From positions 577,482 through 641,481 of the forward strand of contig NW_004451512.1 in the NCBI RefSeq assembly GCF_000321225.1: 64,000 bases of DNA. Reading direction: 5' to 3'. The notes under the pieces are model-generated. The model saw only the letters and a program-made list of their open reading frames with translations. It was not told the DNA's origin and did no database searches. The position numbers and the translations under genes were made by a program. Below are positions 1 to 10,693 of the stretch, piece after piece. Position 1 is the first letter of the stretch, and each line of letters begins with the position of its first letter. The stretch is from Odobenus rosmarus divergens. Its lineage: Eukaryota > Chordata > Mammalia > Carnivora > Odobenidae.

Positions 1-95
1 TGTTATGCACAAACAATGAATCATGGAACACTGCATCAAAAACTAATGATGTAATGTATGGTGGTTAACATAACAATAAAAAAATTATTAAAGAT
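1..95 (+). mobile_element. L1 3' end, truncated by window edge
   Basis: This is the terminal part of a carnivore L1 3' UTR, with the motifs 'aatcatggaacac', 'catcaaaaactaatgatgt' and 'gtatggtggttaacataaca' followed by an A-rich tail. The same end recurs at about 5352-5460. The 5' part lies outside the window, so length and target-site duplication cannot be judged. Confidence 0.85.
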
Positions 96-1739
96 GCCAT
101 AAATTAAACATAATACTAATAATGCAGGCACCAGCAAACAACAAGAAAATGGCAGCGGGCACTCTCCCCATGGCAGACATGAATGCCTTATCAGCCACAT
201 TTCAATAAAAAACCAGGTTGATCTAGACAGTTCCATCAAGAACTTACTTAAACTTTAAAATTATCAAGAGTGTTAACTAATTAACAAGGAAACTCAACCT
301 AAGTGTATCGTTCACCTTTAGATAGAGCTGATGAGAGTTCCATGCCATCATGATAACCAAGAGTTTTAAAAATTATGCATGGAGTTTCACTTCTCCTTAG
401 GATGTGGAAAGCAGCAAAGATGTCATTCCCATCCTAACAAAGAGAAAAATCCAGACAAAAAAACAAAATAGGGAAATTTCAGTGAACCTCTCAGAGAGCT
501 AGGATCACAAAACAATGGAACAACCTGAGTTCCAAAGACAGACAAGTCCTTCTAATGAGAGGTGGAAGACAAACTCACCTATGGGAGGGTAATGAGAAAA
601 AGGTGTAGGCCAAGAAACATGTGAGGAAGAATAGCTACAAGTTTAAGGAATTGCCAAAGGCCAAGCGGGGGCTATGTGTCAGTCCAGAAGAGTGAGGGCC
701 CCACCAAGGGCTGTTCATACTTTTCACAAGCTCTTATCCTTAAACCTTTACCGAATGCTCATGAAAGAGAGTAGGGTTGCAACAGGTGTATAGGAGGTAA
801 TTGGCAGGCATGGGGTTTGGGCAGAAAACACCATGCATTTCCCTAGATTCTTCTCATGTGAGAAACAAAAGCTTCAAGCTTGGGGGACTGGCGGCAAAGA
901 CTGTTGCCCAAGGCACAGGAAAAGCATTGTGGGAGGAAAGTGGGGTATAAAAAACACTATCCTGGGGGAGAAGCACAAAACCATCTTGGGCCCATGATCC
1001 TAAACTAATACCAAGCAGAGGTTTCCTACCACTGGGGGAGGGGAAGAAAAGTCCCGTCCAAGATCAATCACAAATATAAGGCAGAATTTGGCTGCTGTAA
1101 GGAGGAGGGGCAGGAATGCAGAGAGGGGCCCACACCTGAGGCTGAAGTACATAGGACCCTCCCTAAGACTTAGACCAGGGTAGAACAGAGAAATCCTCAT
1201 ACTCCCAACACAAACGTGGTACAAAGTAATGAGCACCAGCAGTCTAAGGCTGGGGATGGGGCAAGCACATGGTGAGGGACCTAAGCTGAAAGCTGAAGGT
1301 GGAGTGCTAATCCTGGGAAAAGCTTCCGTCATGACAGCTCTCATCCTAACCACAAGGCAAAAGTAGCCCACCACTAGAAGAATTTGAAGTCTGTGGTGTA
1401 CTGATGCTCAGCATAGCAACAACAAACCCCAAAAAGCCAGCTCCACTGCTGACTAACTTGACTCTCATGACTCAATTCTCTATACTAACAGCCTGACAAA
1501 AGAAGAGTCATGGTCATTTCCTGGCATTAATAATATTTACCTTTGTCTCTACTGTTCTGCATGAAATATCTGGTATTCACTCAAAAACTACATCTTACAC
1601 ACACGTGCACACACACGCACACACACAAAACCCACTGCCAAGAGACAATGCAGTCAATAGGAACAAACTCGAGTAATACTTGGATAATGGAATGAGCAGA
1701 CAGGGACTTTATAATAACTATAATTAATGTGTAGAAGAA
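96..1739. other. No gene; possible 5' part of an old L1
   Basis: I see no supported gene. Short ORFs are open by chance. The stretch runs directly into L1 ORF1-like sequence at about 1740, so part of it may be the 5' UTR of the same old L1; this is inference. A short CA/CG-alternating repeat lies at about 1597-1627. Confidence 0.4.
1597..1627. repeat. (CA)n microsatellite, interrupted
   Basis: Alternating 'acacacacgtgcacacacacgc' type sequence with CG and GT interruptions, which suggests an old, decayed dinucleotide repeat. Confidence 0.85.
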
Positions 1740-2620
1740 AATAGTGGGAAAGGTAAACATGTATAAACAGACGGAGAGTTTCAGAAGAGAGAGGAAATTG
1801 CTAGATATGATAACCCAACATCAGAGATGCAGAGTGCCTTCAACCTGTTCATCAATAGACTGAACCCAACTGAGAGAATTGATTAACTGGAAGATCTATC
1901 AACAGAAATTACCACATCCCACCAAAAAAAAAAAAAAAAAAGACGTAAAGAGAAAGAAAAACGAAACCAAACCACAGCAATGACAACAGAACAGAGCATC
2001 TGAGAGATCTAGGACAGTATCCAACATTTTAACATACGTATAATTGAAATCCCAGAAGGCTAAGAGAAACAGAATGGGACAGAAAAGATTTTGAAAGAAA
2101 AATGGCCAAGAATGTCCCCAAAATGTTGAATGACAGTAAATCACAGATCCAAGGGGCTCAGACAACCCCCAAGGGGATATACACGAAACAAACCAACCAA
2201 AATACTTCACACACACCCACAGACATCATAGTTAACCTGCTGAAAACCCAAAATAAAGAGAAAATTTTGATGGCAGCTGGAGGAGAAGAGAGAGGACCAC
2301 ATTATATACAGAGGAATAAAGATAAGAATTAGAGTAGACTTCTCATCAAAAACTACACAAGCCAAAAAAAAAAAAAAAAGAGCAGCACATTTTTAAAAAT
2401 ACTGAAAGAAAAAAATAAATAAAAACAACTGTCAGTTTAGAATTCTATACCCAGAGCAAATTTTCCAAAAATGAAACCAAAGTAAAGACAGCCTCAGAAA
2501 AACAATAGGTGAGAAAATTCAGTGCCAGCTGGCATGCTGTGTAATAAATGTTAAAGGGCAGAAGAAATATGTTACCAGGTCGAAACTCATATTTATGCAA
2601 TCGTATAAGGAGCTCTGAAA
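1740..2620 (+). mobile_element. Old L1/HAL1-like ORF1 relic
   Basis: The order of segments matches the ancient L1M/HAL1 ORF1 consensus as I know it: 'attgaaatcccagaaggc', an 'aagaatgtccccaaaatg' segment, 'cagatccaaggggctcag', 'catcatagttaacctgctgaaaa', 'aaataaagagaaaattttga', then 'gaattctatacccagagcaa' and 'taaatgttaaagg'. Many stops and indels break the frame, so it is a fossil. ORF1 of L1 encodes the RNA-binding chaperone; this copy cannot. Confidence 0.75.
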
Positions 2621-2689
2621 ATGGTAAAATGAGTACTACCCTGCAGAATAGGGAACAGACTATTGATACCTGTAACAACATGTATGGAC

Positions 2690-2992
2690 CTCAAAATAAT
2701 GACCCATTGAAAAAAGGCACACAAAAAAGAAAACATAATATTTGATTCCATTTATATAAAATTCCAAAAACACAAAATAATCTCGAAGGACAGAAATTAG
2801 ACCAACAGTTTCCTGTGGGATGAGAAGGGAGGATGAGTGGGGATGGATTACAGAGTATAAAGGATGTGTTCACTACCCTGATGATTATGACAGTTTCATG
2901 GCTCCACACCATATGCCCAAACTCATTACACTGTGCACTTTAAATGCATGCAATTTACTAAATATATTATACCTCAATAAGCTGAAGAGTTA
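2690..2992 (+). mobile_element. Old L1M 3' UTR relic
   Basis: It shows the L1M 3'-end pattern: 'gattccatttatataaaatt', 'acagaaattagaccaacag', 'cattacactgtgcacttta', and a terminal 'attatacctcaataagctg'. It follows the ORF1-like block and may belong to the same element with ORF2 lost. Confidence 0.7.
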
Positions 2993-2999
2993 ACAATAA

Positions 3000-3670
3000 T
3001 AAATAGTAGGGAAGATGTTGGACAGCTGGAGCATTGCTGGCAAAAATGCAAAATGATACAACTACTTTGTAAAACAGTTTGGCGGTTTCTCATAAAGTTC
3101 AACAAGCATGCACCTTACAACCCAACGATCTCAGCCCTAGTTATTTACTCAGGAGAACTGCATCCATACGTCCTCATACATGCTTGTATGTGCATGGTTA
3201 TACTAGATTAGTTAGCTGTATGCTTAGGATCCAAACAACTCAAATGTTGATTCATTTGTGAATGAATAAACAAACTGCTACATCACACAATGGGCTACTA
3301 TTCAGAAAAACCAAAACCAAAACCAAAATGAACCAAGTTGCTGATTTATCCAACAACATGGATGAATCTCAAAAGCTGCATGCTGAGTAAAAAAGCCAGA
3401 CTCAAAAGTATGCACACTGTATGATTCCATTTTTACAACATTCTGGAAAAGGCAGAACTATAGGAACAGAAATCAGATTACTTGTTGTCTGAGGTTGATT
3501 GTGGACAGAGGGATTGGTTACTAAGGGATACAAGGATGCTTTTAGGGTGATGGAAATGTTCTATATTTTGACTGTGTTGGTTACACGAATGTATACATTT
3601 GTCAAATTCATAGAACTGAACATCTCTGAAGGGTGAATTTTACTCTATATAAATTAAATTTCAATGAACT
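3000..3670 (+). mobile_element. Old L1M ORF2 3' end plus 3' UTR
   Basis: The sequence runs from ORF2 end-like motifs ('cattgctggcaaaaatgcaaaatg', 'aaaacagtttggcggtttct', 'caacaacatggatgaatctc') into a 3' UTR ('gggtgatggaaatgttctat', 'gaatgtatacatttgtcaaa'). It is frame-broken and a relic. It is the same kind of block as 26600-27485 and 52130-52610. Confidence 0.8.
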
Positions 3671-4639
3671 GATTTTTAAAATTAAGCATCCAAACCATAA
3701 AAGGAAACCCCTGAAGTTTTTCAGTAATGCTTAAAGTCATGTCATATTCAATCTAGCACTTTTAAACATTTCACTAAACATAATGGTAAACGTTTAGAAC
3801 CTTTTCTTGAGGTTTCATATTCTATAGCAAAAGCCACTCTTGGGGAAAAGGCTGAAATAGTACACAGGAACCAATAAGGTAACAAACAAATATGCATTCC
3901 CATGTCAGCAAATTTCACTGATAGACACTGGGGAAACACTGCTGGAGATTTAAAGAAGCAAGTATGAGACCAATTCATGGAGTGGGGGCAGTTTGCTATT
4001 TAGCTGGATGAGAAAGAACATCAGTGATTTCTAACATGTTTCAGCTCACGATACTTTACAGATTGTTTCAATAATCAAATACACAAAGAACTTCTCTTTT
4101 TAAGGGGGCATTGAAGGTAAAATGTATGGGAGAAGAGCTACTCACAACTGGAACGATCTTTAATAAAAGAATGGTTTATGGAAAAACTGTGGACCTATAG
4201 CCACTGAGGGAATGGCTGCTTTAACTCAAATAGAGGGCTGGGAGCCAGAAATACCATCACAAACAAAATTTATTCACTAAATAATTCCTATGTAAGAATT
4301 TTCCATAAGAAAGTTGAAGCATACCAGATATACTCATGTAGTTTTCAGTCTTTTAAAATATGGTAGAATCTTTGCAATAAATGAAACTGGAAGAGATCAT
4401 GAAATTCTACTGTCCCACAAAGAATTACTTAGTATATAGCAAAGCTCTTAAAGAATCTCTTAAAGAAGGTTGTTCGACTTTAAGTGTTCTAAATTTATTT
4501 TTCTTTCATGACTAGGGGGTGTCAGTAAGATGCTAACAGCAGATTAAAAACAAACAAAACACCCTGAATGTCTCTCTTTATGTATGTATTTTTAAAAGAG
4601 TTAAATGGTAATTTTTAAAAAAAGAAATTTGTGCCATGG
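3671..4639. other. No gene or clear repeat seen
   Basis: AT-rich intergenic DNA. I recognise neither a coding region nor a repeat family in it. Confidence 0.5.
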
Positions 4640-4656
4640 AAAAGACATTTTAAAGA

Positions 4657-4730
4657 TTTTTATTTATTTATTTGAGAGAGAGAGAATGAGAGAGAGCACG
4701 AGAGGGAAGAGGGTCAGAGGGTGCAGCAGG
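4657..4730 (-). mobile_element. Truncated CAN SINE, 3' end only
   Basis: On the minus strand this is the CT-rich and (AAATA)n end of a CAN SINE. It is flanked by near-perfect repeats of 'aaaagacattttaaaga' (4640-4656 and about 4732-4747), so the copy inserted already 5'-truncated. Confidence 0.8.
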
Positions 4731-4885
4731 AAAAAACATTTTAAAGAGAGATATTGGGGGGCACCTGGGTGGCTCAGTCAGTTAAGGGTCTGACTCTTGG
4801 TTTCAGCTTAGGTCATGACCTCAGGGTTGTGAGAGAGTTCCACGTTGGACTCCATGCTGGGTGCGGAGCCTGCTTAAGATTCTCT

Positions 4886-5467
4886 CTCCTATGGTGAGTG
4901 CTGTGAATTGTGTAAGACTGTTGAATCACAGACCTGTACCTCTGAAACAAATACTACATTATATATTAAGAAAAAAAAAGGGGGCGCCTGGGTGGCTCAG
5001 TTGGTTAAGCGACTGCCTTCGGCTCAGGTCATGATCCTGGAGTCCCGGGATCGAGTCCCAGGTCGGGTTCCCTGCTCAGCAGGGAGTCTGCTTCTCCCTC
5101 TGACCCTCTTCCCTCTCGTGTTCTCTGTCTCTCATTCTCTCTCTCTCAAATAAATAAATAAAATCTTTAAAAAAAAAAAAAAAGACAGTAGGAAGGAAAA
5201 AATGAAGGGGGGGCATCAGAGGGGGAGATGAACCATGAGAGACTATGGACTCTGAGAAACAAACTGAGGGTTCTAGAGGGGAGGGGGCGGGGGGATGGGT
5301 TAGCCTGGTGATGGGTATTAAAGAGGGCAGCATTGAAGGGAGCACTGGGTGTTATACGCAAACAATGACTCATGGAACACTCCATCAAAAACTAGTGATG
5401 TAATGTATGGTGATTAACATAACAAAATAAAATTAAAAAAATAAAATAAACAAACAAGTAAAAAAAA
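4886..5467 (+). mobile_element. Truncated L1 3' UTR, itself split by a SINE
   Basis: Carnivore L1 3' UTR in two pieces: 4889-4970 ('ggtgagtgctgtgaattgtg', 'cacagacctgtacctctg') and 5185-5467 ('gaaccatgagagactatgg', 'gagggttctagagg', 'gatgggtattaaagaggg', 'actcatggaacac'). Only the last 380 bases or so of L1 are present, typical of incomplete reverse transcription. Target-site duplication 'aagattctct' flanks it. Confidence 0.85.
4981..5174 (+). mobile_element. Full-length CAN SINE (tRNA-derived)
   Basis: It begins 'gggcgcctgggtggctcag' and carries a pol III A box ('tggctcagttgg') and B box-like 'gggatcgagtccc', a CT-rich middle, an (AAATA)n stretch and an A tail. It sits in the internal A-run of the L1, with 'aaaaaaaaag' on both sides (4971-4980 and 5175-5184). 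It is close to the copy at 55035, suggesting a young subfamily. Confidence 0.92.
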
Positions 5468-5545
5468 AAGATTCTCTATCTTTCTCCCTCTGCCCCTCCC
5501 CCCACACTCTCTCTCTTAAAAATAAATAAAAAATATAGATAGAGA

Positions 5546-6499
5546 TTTGGAAAATTTTCTATTGTTATGTGATTTTTGCTGCTCAAAGTAATGGAAATGT
5601 GCCCATATATCAAAATCTCTTACATGTGAACGCTTAAAATACTTAGAAAAATCTAAACTGTTAAAATTTTCCAAATAAAGAGTTTCAGGGCTTTTGAACT
5701 CATTTGTTAAAAGAATGAAGAATTCCCATTAGAAGGAAATTTGCTAGCCAAATTTCATCAAAACTTTGGCATATTTGGTAGATAAGAGAGAAAAAATTAG
5801 AATCATAATTTAGTTAATAATCAATGATGAACTACTATTTGGATCTTTGAATTTTTGTATTACATCTCTTTCTGCTGTAGTAGCCATAAAATCCAGATTC
5901 TAAGTAAATTGAGCTTAAAAACCAGACCATCAGATCACATTATCACAAAGGGTTAAGCAATGATTATAATAAAATGAAGCTTATTGCTTCCAAAAACTAT
6001 ATATTATCTTGTGCTGTTAACAGGCTTTTGTACTTAATAATAATAACAATAAATAAAAAATGCTAACAAAGATAATTAATTTTATGTTTAGCATTCTTTA
6101 AAAATGTCTTTTTGTTTATGCTTTATAATTACAGAATATGCTTGTAGGTAGTCCATATATAAAGTTTGTTGATAATAAATATACATATACTGGATGTACA
6201 CTATCAAAATTTTTACTGATGGGGTGCAAAATTTAAGAAAATAGATTGGAAACAGCTGTCTAGTGGAATTAACAAATAATTATAAAGCCTTTGTAGTCCA
6301 ACAGCATCAGGCACAATTCTAGATGCACAGTAAGTATTTAAAACTGTTTGCTCAGTGACCACCTCTGAATACAAAATGTGGTAGTTTCTGTATATTTTGT
6401 GTGTATGTATAGTTCTCCCTTGGAATATGCATTTCATTTGGTGACTAATTCCTCTGCCTGAGTATATCTGTGTAAGACACCTGAACCACAGAAGCAGTA
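5546..6499. other. AT-rich, no gene seen
   Basis: No supported coding region, RNA gene or repeat family. Runs of A/T dominate, for example around 6040-6070. Confidence 0.5.
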
Positions 6500-6740
6500 G
6501 TGCTCCTTGGTGGCAGTTTCTGAATTTAGACTACCTGAGTCTAAATCTTGGCTCCATAATTTATTAGCTATATAACCTTGAGTAGATCATCTTCTGTGGC
6601 CTAGCTTCCCTTTATGCATAATCAGGACAACAGCAGTACCTGTCTTATCACTTTGTGGTGAAGATAAAATGAGTTAATATGTGTAAAGTCCCTAGACCTA
6701 TGTCTGACATATGGAAAGTGCTCACTGCAGGTTAGTTGCC
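6500..6740 (+). mobile_element. MIR SINE relic
   Basis: It follows the MIR consensus order: 'ctgagtctaaatcttggctc', 'ttattagctatataaccttg', 'agtacctgtcttatc', 'gatgaaaatgag'-like 'gaagataaaatgagttaata', and 'gtgctcactgcagg'. MIRs are ancient mammal-wide tRNA-derived SINEs. Confidence 0.8.
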
Positions 6741-6746
6741 AAATAC

Positions 6747-6777
6747 ACCACACACACACACACATACACACACACAA
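6747..6777. repeat. (CA)n microsatellite
   Basis: About 15 CA units with one 'cacata' interruption, just downstream of the MIR relic. Confidence 0.9.
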
Positions 6778-6869
6778 TTGGGGTGAGTATACTGATATGT
6801 TTATATTTCATGTAATTTTATTTTACATTTCAGGTTCACAATATGTATGTATTTTGAATAACAGTAATA

Positions 6870-7085
6870 TTATTAACAATAGTCAATACTGATTGAGTAT
6901 TAGTTCTGGGCATTCATTTAAGTACTTTACACAGATTATCTTTATCTTTGGAAAAAAGATGGTACAACATAGCAACATATAGCATATTTTTCTTATTCCC
7001 ATTTTACAGATGGAAAACTGAGGTCCAGAAAAGTAACGTAACTCCTTTAAGTTCACATAGCTAGCTTATGATAGATCCAGGAAGT
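6870..7085 (-). mobile_element. MIR SINE relic, reverse orientation
   Basis: It reads as reverse-complement MIR: 'aagtactttacacagattatc', 'ttattcccattttacagatgg', 'aactgaggtccagaaaagta', 'ttcacatagctagc'. Confidence 0.8.
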
Positions 7086-7112
7086 CTGGCCTATTTTTTA
7101 TTTTTTATTTTT

Positions 7113-7276
7113 TTAGATTTTATTTATTTATCTGGGAGGGAGAGGGAGAGAATCTCAAGCAAACTCCACCATGAGCAGGGAGCCCAACGTGGGGCTCGAT
7201 CCCACGACCCTGAGACCATGACCCCAGCAGAAACCAAGAGTTGGACGCTTCACTGACTGAGTCACCCAGGCTCCCC
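7113..7276 (-). mobile_element. CAN SINE, reverse orientation
   Basis: Poly-T and 'tttatttatttatctggga' lead, then 'gagcagggagcccaacgtgg', 'accatgaccccagc' and the reverse head 'gactgagtcacccaggct'. Sequence divergence from the younger copies is clear and the flanking duplication is no longer certain. Confidence 0.88.
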
Positions 7277-7559
7277 AGTATGGCTTTTTAAATCACTGCT
7301 TGCCACCTCCCGATTGTTTAATATTACTGAATATTACTCCTAATACTCCCTAATATCTTCATTTGTATGATGCTTGGTATTTTATAAGATACTTTCACAT
7401 ACAGTGAGTCTCATAACCAGCCTGTGAAGTGAATAGGGCAAGATCATTATCCTCACTTTTATGGAGAGGAAACTGGTACAACTGAAACCATGGGAGTCTT
7501 TCAGTAGACGTGTTTCTGCGTTACAAACATCCTGGCTGCCTCTGTACACAAGGAGTCAT

Positions 7560-7800
7560 TCACCATAAATGGACTGAGTACTTACAATGTGTCAAACTCA
7601 GACATCCGTGATGCTCTGGAAGCATCACAGCCTAGTGGGAAACACAGGTATGGAAATAGAGAATCACCATATACAGTGTGTAATCTCTAACGGGGATAGG
7701 AAAAAAAGTGCTTATGAAGCACAGAAGGAGGGACCATCTGTGCCGGGGAGGTCTTAGAAAAGGTGAAGGTGGCTGCGGGGGATGGGGAGGCTTTCCTGGA
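7560..7800 (-). mobile_element. L2 LINE 3' relic
   Basis: Reverse-oriented L2 3' sequence: 'tggactgagtacttacaatgtg' at the start, then 'acagcctagtgggaaacaca' and 'aggctttcctggaagac'. It is diverged, without a reading frame. Confidence 0.6.
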
Positions 7801-9070
7801 AGACAGAATACACGTGTGTGAGTGTGAATCCATGTTTGTGACCGTGACTGTGCGTCCAGCCATGGCTATGGATGAGTCTGAGTGTGTACCTGTTTACAAG
7901 GGCTTACTCACGTATTAATGTATGTACACGCAGTCTGTCAGTGTGGAGTCAGTAAGCCTGAATGTAAAGAAGAATGTGTCTGGATCCACACACACCTTGG
8001 CAGAATCTGACCTCCCTGGTACCTTCCCCCTCTCCCTTGTTCCCCCAATATCAGGGTAACCAGAGATACCAGTGGCTTCCCACTGTAGCAATTGTCTCAG
8101 GAGCTCTGGTGATTAGACGCACCAGGTTTTTCACTCTGTCAATCTGAATGTGTAGCAGTCTAATAGAACCAGCTAGCTCACCTGAGTGGGGGTGGGTGGG
8201 TGGAAAGTACAGTTATCTGTGGGTGCACATCTGTGTGCACACTTCTGGCTATGTGTGAATGCTTAGTGTTGCTGCTCTAAGCCAGACTGGGGAAATCTCC
8301 TTTTCCCTTCATCTTCACCACCTTGGGGACTTCACCTGCTCACCTGTTTCCACTGCCACCTAAATGGGGCTGGCTTCTGCCTCCACTTAAGTGTCCCGGG
8401 GATATCTAAAATGTACTTCTGTGCTGGGGCTGGGCAGAGGCAAGGCTGGAAAGTGTTGGTGCCCATTTTCCTTGGAGACACTTCCTACTCTACCCCACCC
8501 CTGCCCCATTCCAGGCCAGGCATCTCCCCTAAGCTGAAAAATGTGTGCAAAGGCAAACAGGACTGGTGGTAGCCATGAGGGTCACTCCCAGGGGTAGGCT
8601 GATCAATCCTCTCCCCTGATGATAAAACTTGTTTTCAGAGCAAAATTGAAAAAGAAAGAAAACTGAGGACCCCTCTCTCCACAAATATTCCCCCAGGAAT
8701 TAGTGAGGTGGGGAATAAGGCTATAATATTCATATTTCTTTTAAGCTTACACAATCAAAAAAGCTAAAATTGCAAATAATATGTAGTTGATGGAGACTAA
8801 CTGTATCTCTATAAAATGGTAAAGTAATTGAACTAGATTTTCCCTTTTGTTAGAAGGCATATAAATTCAGGGCCATGGGGTCGTGTAAGGCAAAGGCATA
8901 ATGTGCTGCAAAACACTGGTGATTTGTGTGGGTTTGCATCCTGGCCCAGTGCACTGCCTCACAGCTAGATATTCACATGGTAAAATAAGCAAAAATGAAG
9001 TACAATAATCAACACATGTAATTTGCCATATTTTAACTTGAATGAATGAGCAATGAGAAAAACAAACATA
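7801..9070. other. No gene seen; GT-rich tract
   Basis: No supported gene. About 7810-7990 and 8160-8270 are rich in GTGTG and TGTGAG words without a clean repeat. No repeat family is recognised elsewhere in the stretch. Confidence 0.5.
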
Positions 9071-9074
9071 TTTA

Positions 9075-9170
9075 GAAAAGTAGGATGGTCTTGTGGTAGA
9101 GTGCTCTCTGAAATTACAATACCTGGATTCTCTTCCCAGCTCCACCAATGACTTAATCTATTGAAAAGGG
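9075..9170 (+). mobile_element. Probable MIR fragment
   Basis: The order 'gtggtagagtgctctctga', 'acctggattctcttcccagc', 'tccaccaatgactta' fits the 5' half of MIR. It is short and diverged, so the call is tentative. Confidence 0.45.
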
Positions 9171-10358
9171 TTTTGTTTTTATTTTTTTAAATCATATATT
9201 GGAAAATTAATCCAGTGGCAGGATATATTTTAAAAATATGAGTATGTTCAATCAAGTCTTGTTCAAGTATCTTTTAAAATGTAAATGATCACTAAAATAA
9301 ATGATCACTAATAAATGTTAGCTGTTGCATATATGAATATATTTACTATAGTACCTACCATATATAGTATATATTTTCATGTTCTGGACACAAATATTGT
9401 CCTTAACATTAAGGGAAGATACTGTTTTTCTAATACGGGAGAGCAATTTTTCCATAGTCAATATGTGTTTATTTGCACTTAAATACTGCATCAATAATCT
9501 GAAAAAGAGAAATAGTCTGATAATGGCTAGAGACTCTGTTTAGAGGCTAAGGTTTCTATCATGGACCGCTTTCAACTGTTATATTTTATGGCACAGATTC
9601 AGTGGGAATCTGATCTGCTAAAATATTTGGGCTGTGAAAACTCCCACACTGTGACAGATGTCAAGTCCAATTAAGTGACTCATGTCCAGGTTTCTGTCCA
9701 ATAGGATTTCCCATTAAATATCAATTTAGGGAAAAAAAATTCCATCCCCCTTCTTAAGCCTTTATCTCTTCCACCATCTCCAGGCTGAATCAATTGGTAC
9801 CAGGAGAGCCAAGAAGCCACACACGCATCTCTGTCTCTTTGCTCTGGCTCTCCCACCCTCTCCCGTCTTTCTCCGCTTCCCTGTCACTGTTACTCCGGGA
9901 GACGTTCACTTTCCACCAACCTTCTCCAAGCGTCTCCAAGCCAGACTATATATATTTTGCTGTAAGGTAAAGAAAGGAGGGGGTGGGGTGGGAGATGGAA
10001 GCAAGCCTTGAAAGACTTTGAAACTGCAAATAGGTGTCTGTTTATACAAACTACAAGTAAATGAGGAAAGAGGAAGAGGCAAGCTTAGCCCCGAGTTACA
10101 GTATTGTGTTCCTGGGAACTGGGGAGACATCAGCTGAACAAAGCCTTATCTCAAAAAAAAAAAAAAAATCACTTCTGAGGAAGATCGCATCTCTGCCTTG
10201 CACTTCCCAGTTTCTGCTCTACCGTATTAAGGGAAGGAAAGGAGTCGGACAGGAGCGGGATCTTATCTTAACCATCTTTCTTATTGATTCTTCCGCTATT
10301 AGAAAGTGGAGGAATCAGCCCTTTGATGTGATTGTGTTTATCTCTGCATCTCTTTTGT
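9171..10358 (+). promoter_or_regulatory. Upstream flank of NHLH2
   Basis: No gene or clear repeat is visible here. The piece next to the predicted NHLH2 start has a G-rich run at 9976-9992, a CAGCTG E-box at 10131-10136, and a TATA-like 'tatatatat' at about 9947-9955 that is followed by a donor-like 'aaggtaaag'. An alternative upstream first exon is possible but unproven. That the flank is regulatory is inferred from position. Confidence 0.4.
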
Positions 10359-10366
10359 TATTTATA
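10359..10366 (+). promoter_or_regulatory. NHLH2: TATA-like box, candidate NHLH2 core promoter
   Basis: TATTTATA lies about 30 bases upstream of the proposed transcript start near 10390 and about 330 bases upstream of a strong splice donor. No transcript data are available, so the start is a prediction. Confidence 0.4.
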
Positions 10367-10389
10367 GAGACCTAGAAGAGGAAAAAAGG

Positions 10390-10693
10390 CACGAGACTTT
10401 TCAACACCTCACTTAAAAAAATCAACAACGAATTTCCCGAAATGTTTGAGAACAATTAAAAGGAAAAGGCGTTTTTGGTCTATCAACTAAGTGAACAATC
10501 ATTTATATCGTCCACATCCTGAGACATTATCGTCCCTCGCTGTGGACACTAGCGAGATGACAGCTGCTTTTTCATATTCGAATGTAATAAATACTTGCTG
10601 CTTTTAATTTATTTCGGAATTGCTCCCCTGTATTCTTTGGAATTTGTAACTCTAAAAGATTGGAGAAAAGATTATCGAAAAGGCTTTTACAAG
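10390..10693 (+). other. NHLH2: Predicted NHLH2 non-coding exon 1 (5' UTR)
   Basis: The 3' boundary is a near-consensus donor, AAG|GTAAGG, with GT at 10694-10695. The 5' boundary is set about 30 bases after the TATA-like box and is uncertain. NHLH2 genes carry a spliced 5' UTR with the whole coding sequence in the last exon, as in this model. The exon contains a CAGCTG E-box at 10561-10566, the core type bound by NHLH proteins, and two short upstream ORFs at 10442-10459 and 10557-10607. Confidence 0.5.

Larger units (their letters stand above)
4757..5541 (+). mobile_element. CAN SINE split by a later L1 insertion
   Basis: The SINE head and body lie at 4757-4885 ('ggcacctgggtggctcag' start) and the tail at about 5468-5541. 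The gap is an L1 insertion flanked by 'aagattctct' at 4876-4885 and 5468-5477. The SINE body differs from the younger copies ('gactcttggtttcagctt'), in keeping with greater age. Confidence 0.8.

Noticed and set aside
4981..5060. tRNA-like A and B boxes
   Set aside because: These are the heads of tRNA-derived CAN SINEs (seen again at 18501, 55035, 58794 and 60933), not tRNA genes; no cloverleaf with acceptor stem.
10433..10442. 'tttcccgaaa' in predicted exon 1 as a STAT site
   Set aside because: The spacing is TTC-N2-GAA, not the N3 spacing preferred by STAT3, so I do not claim it although STAT3 control of Nhlh2 has been reported.
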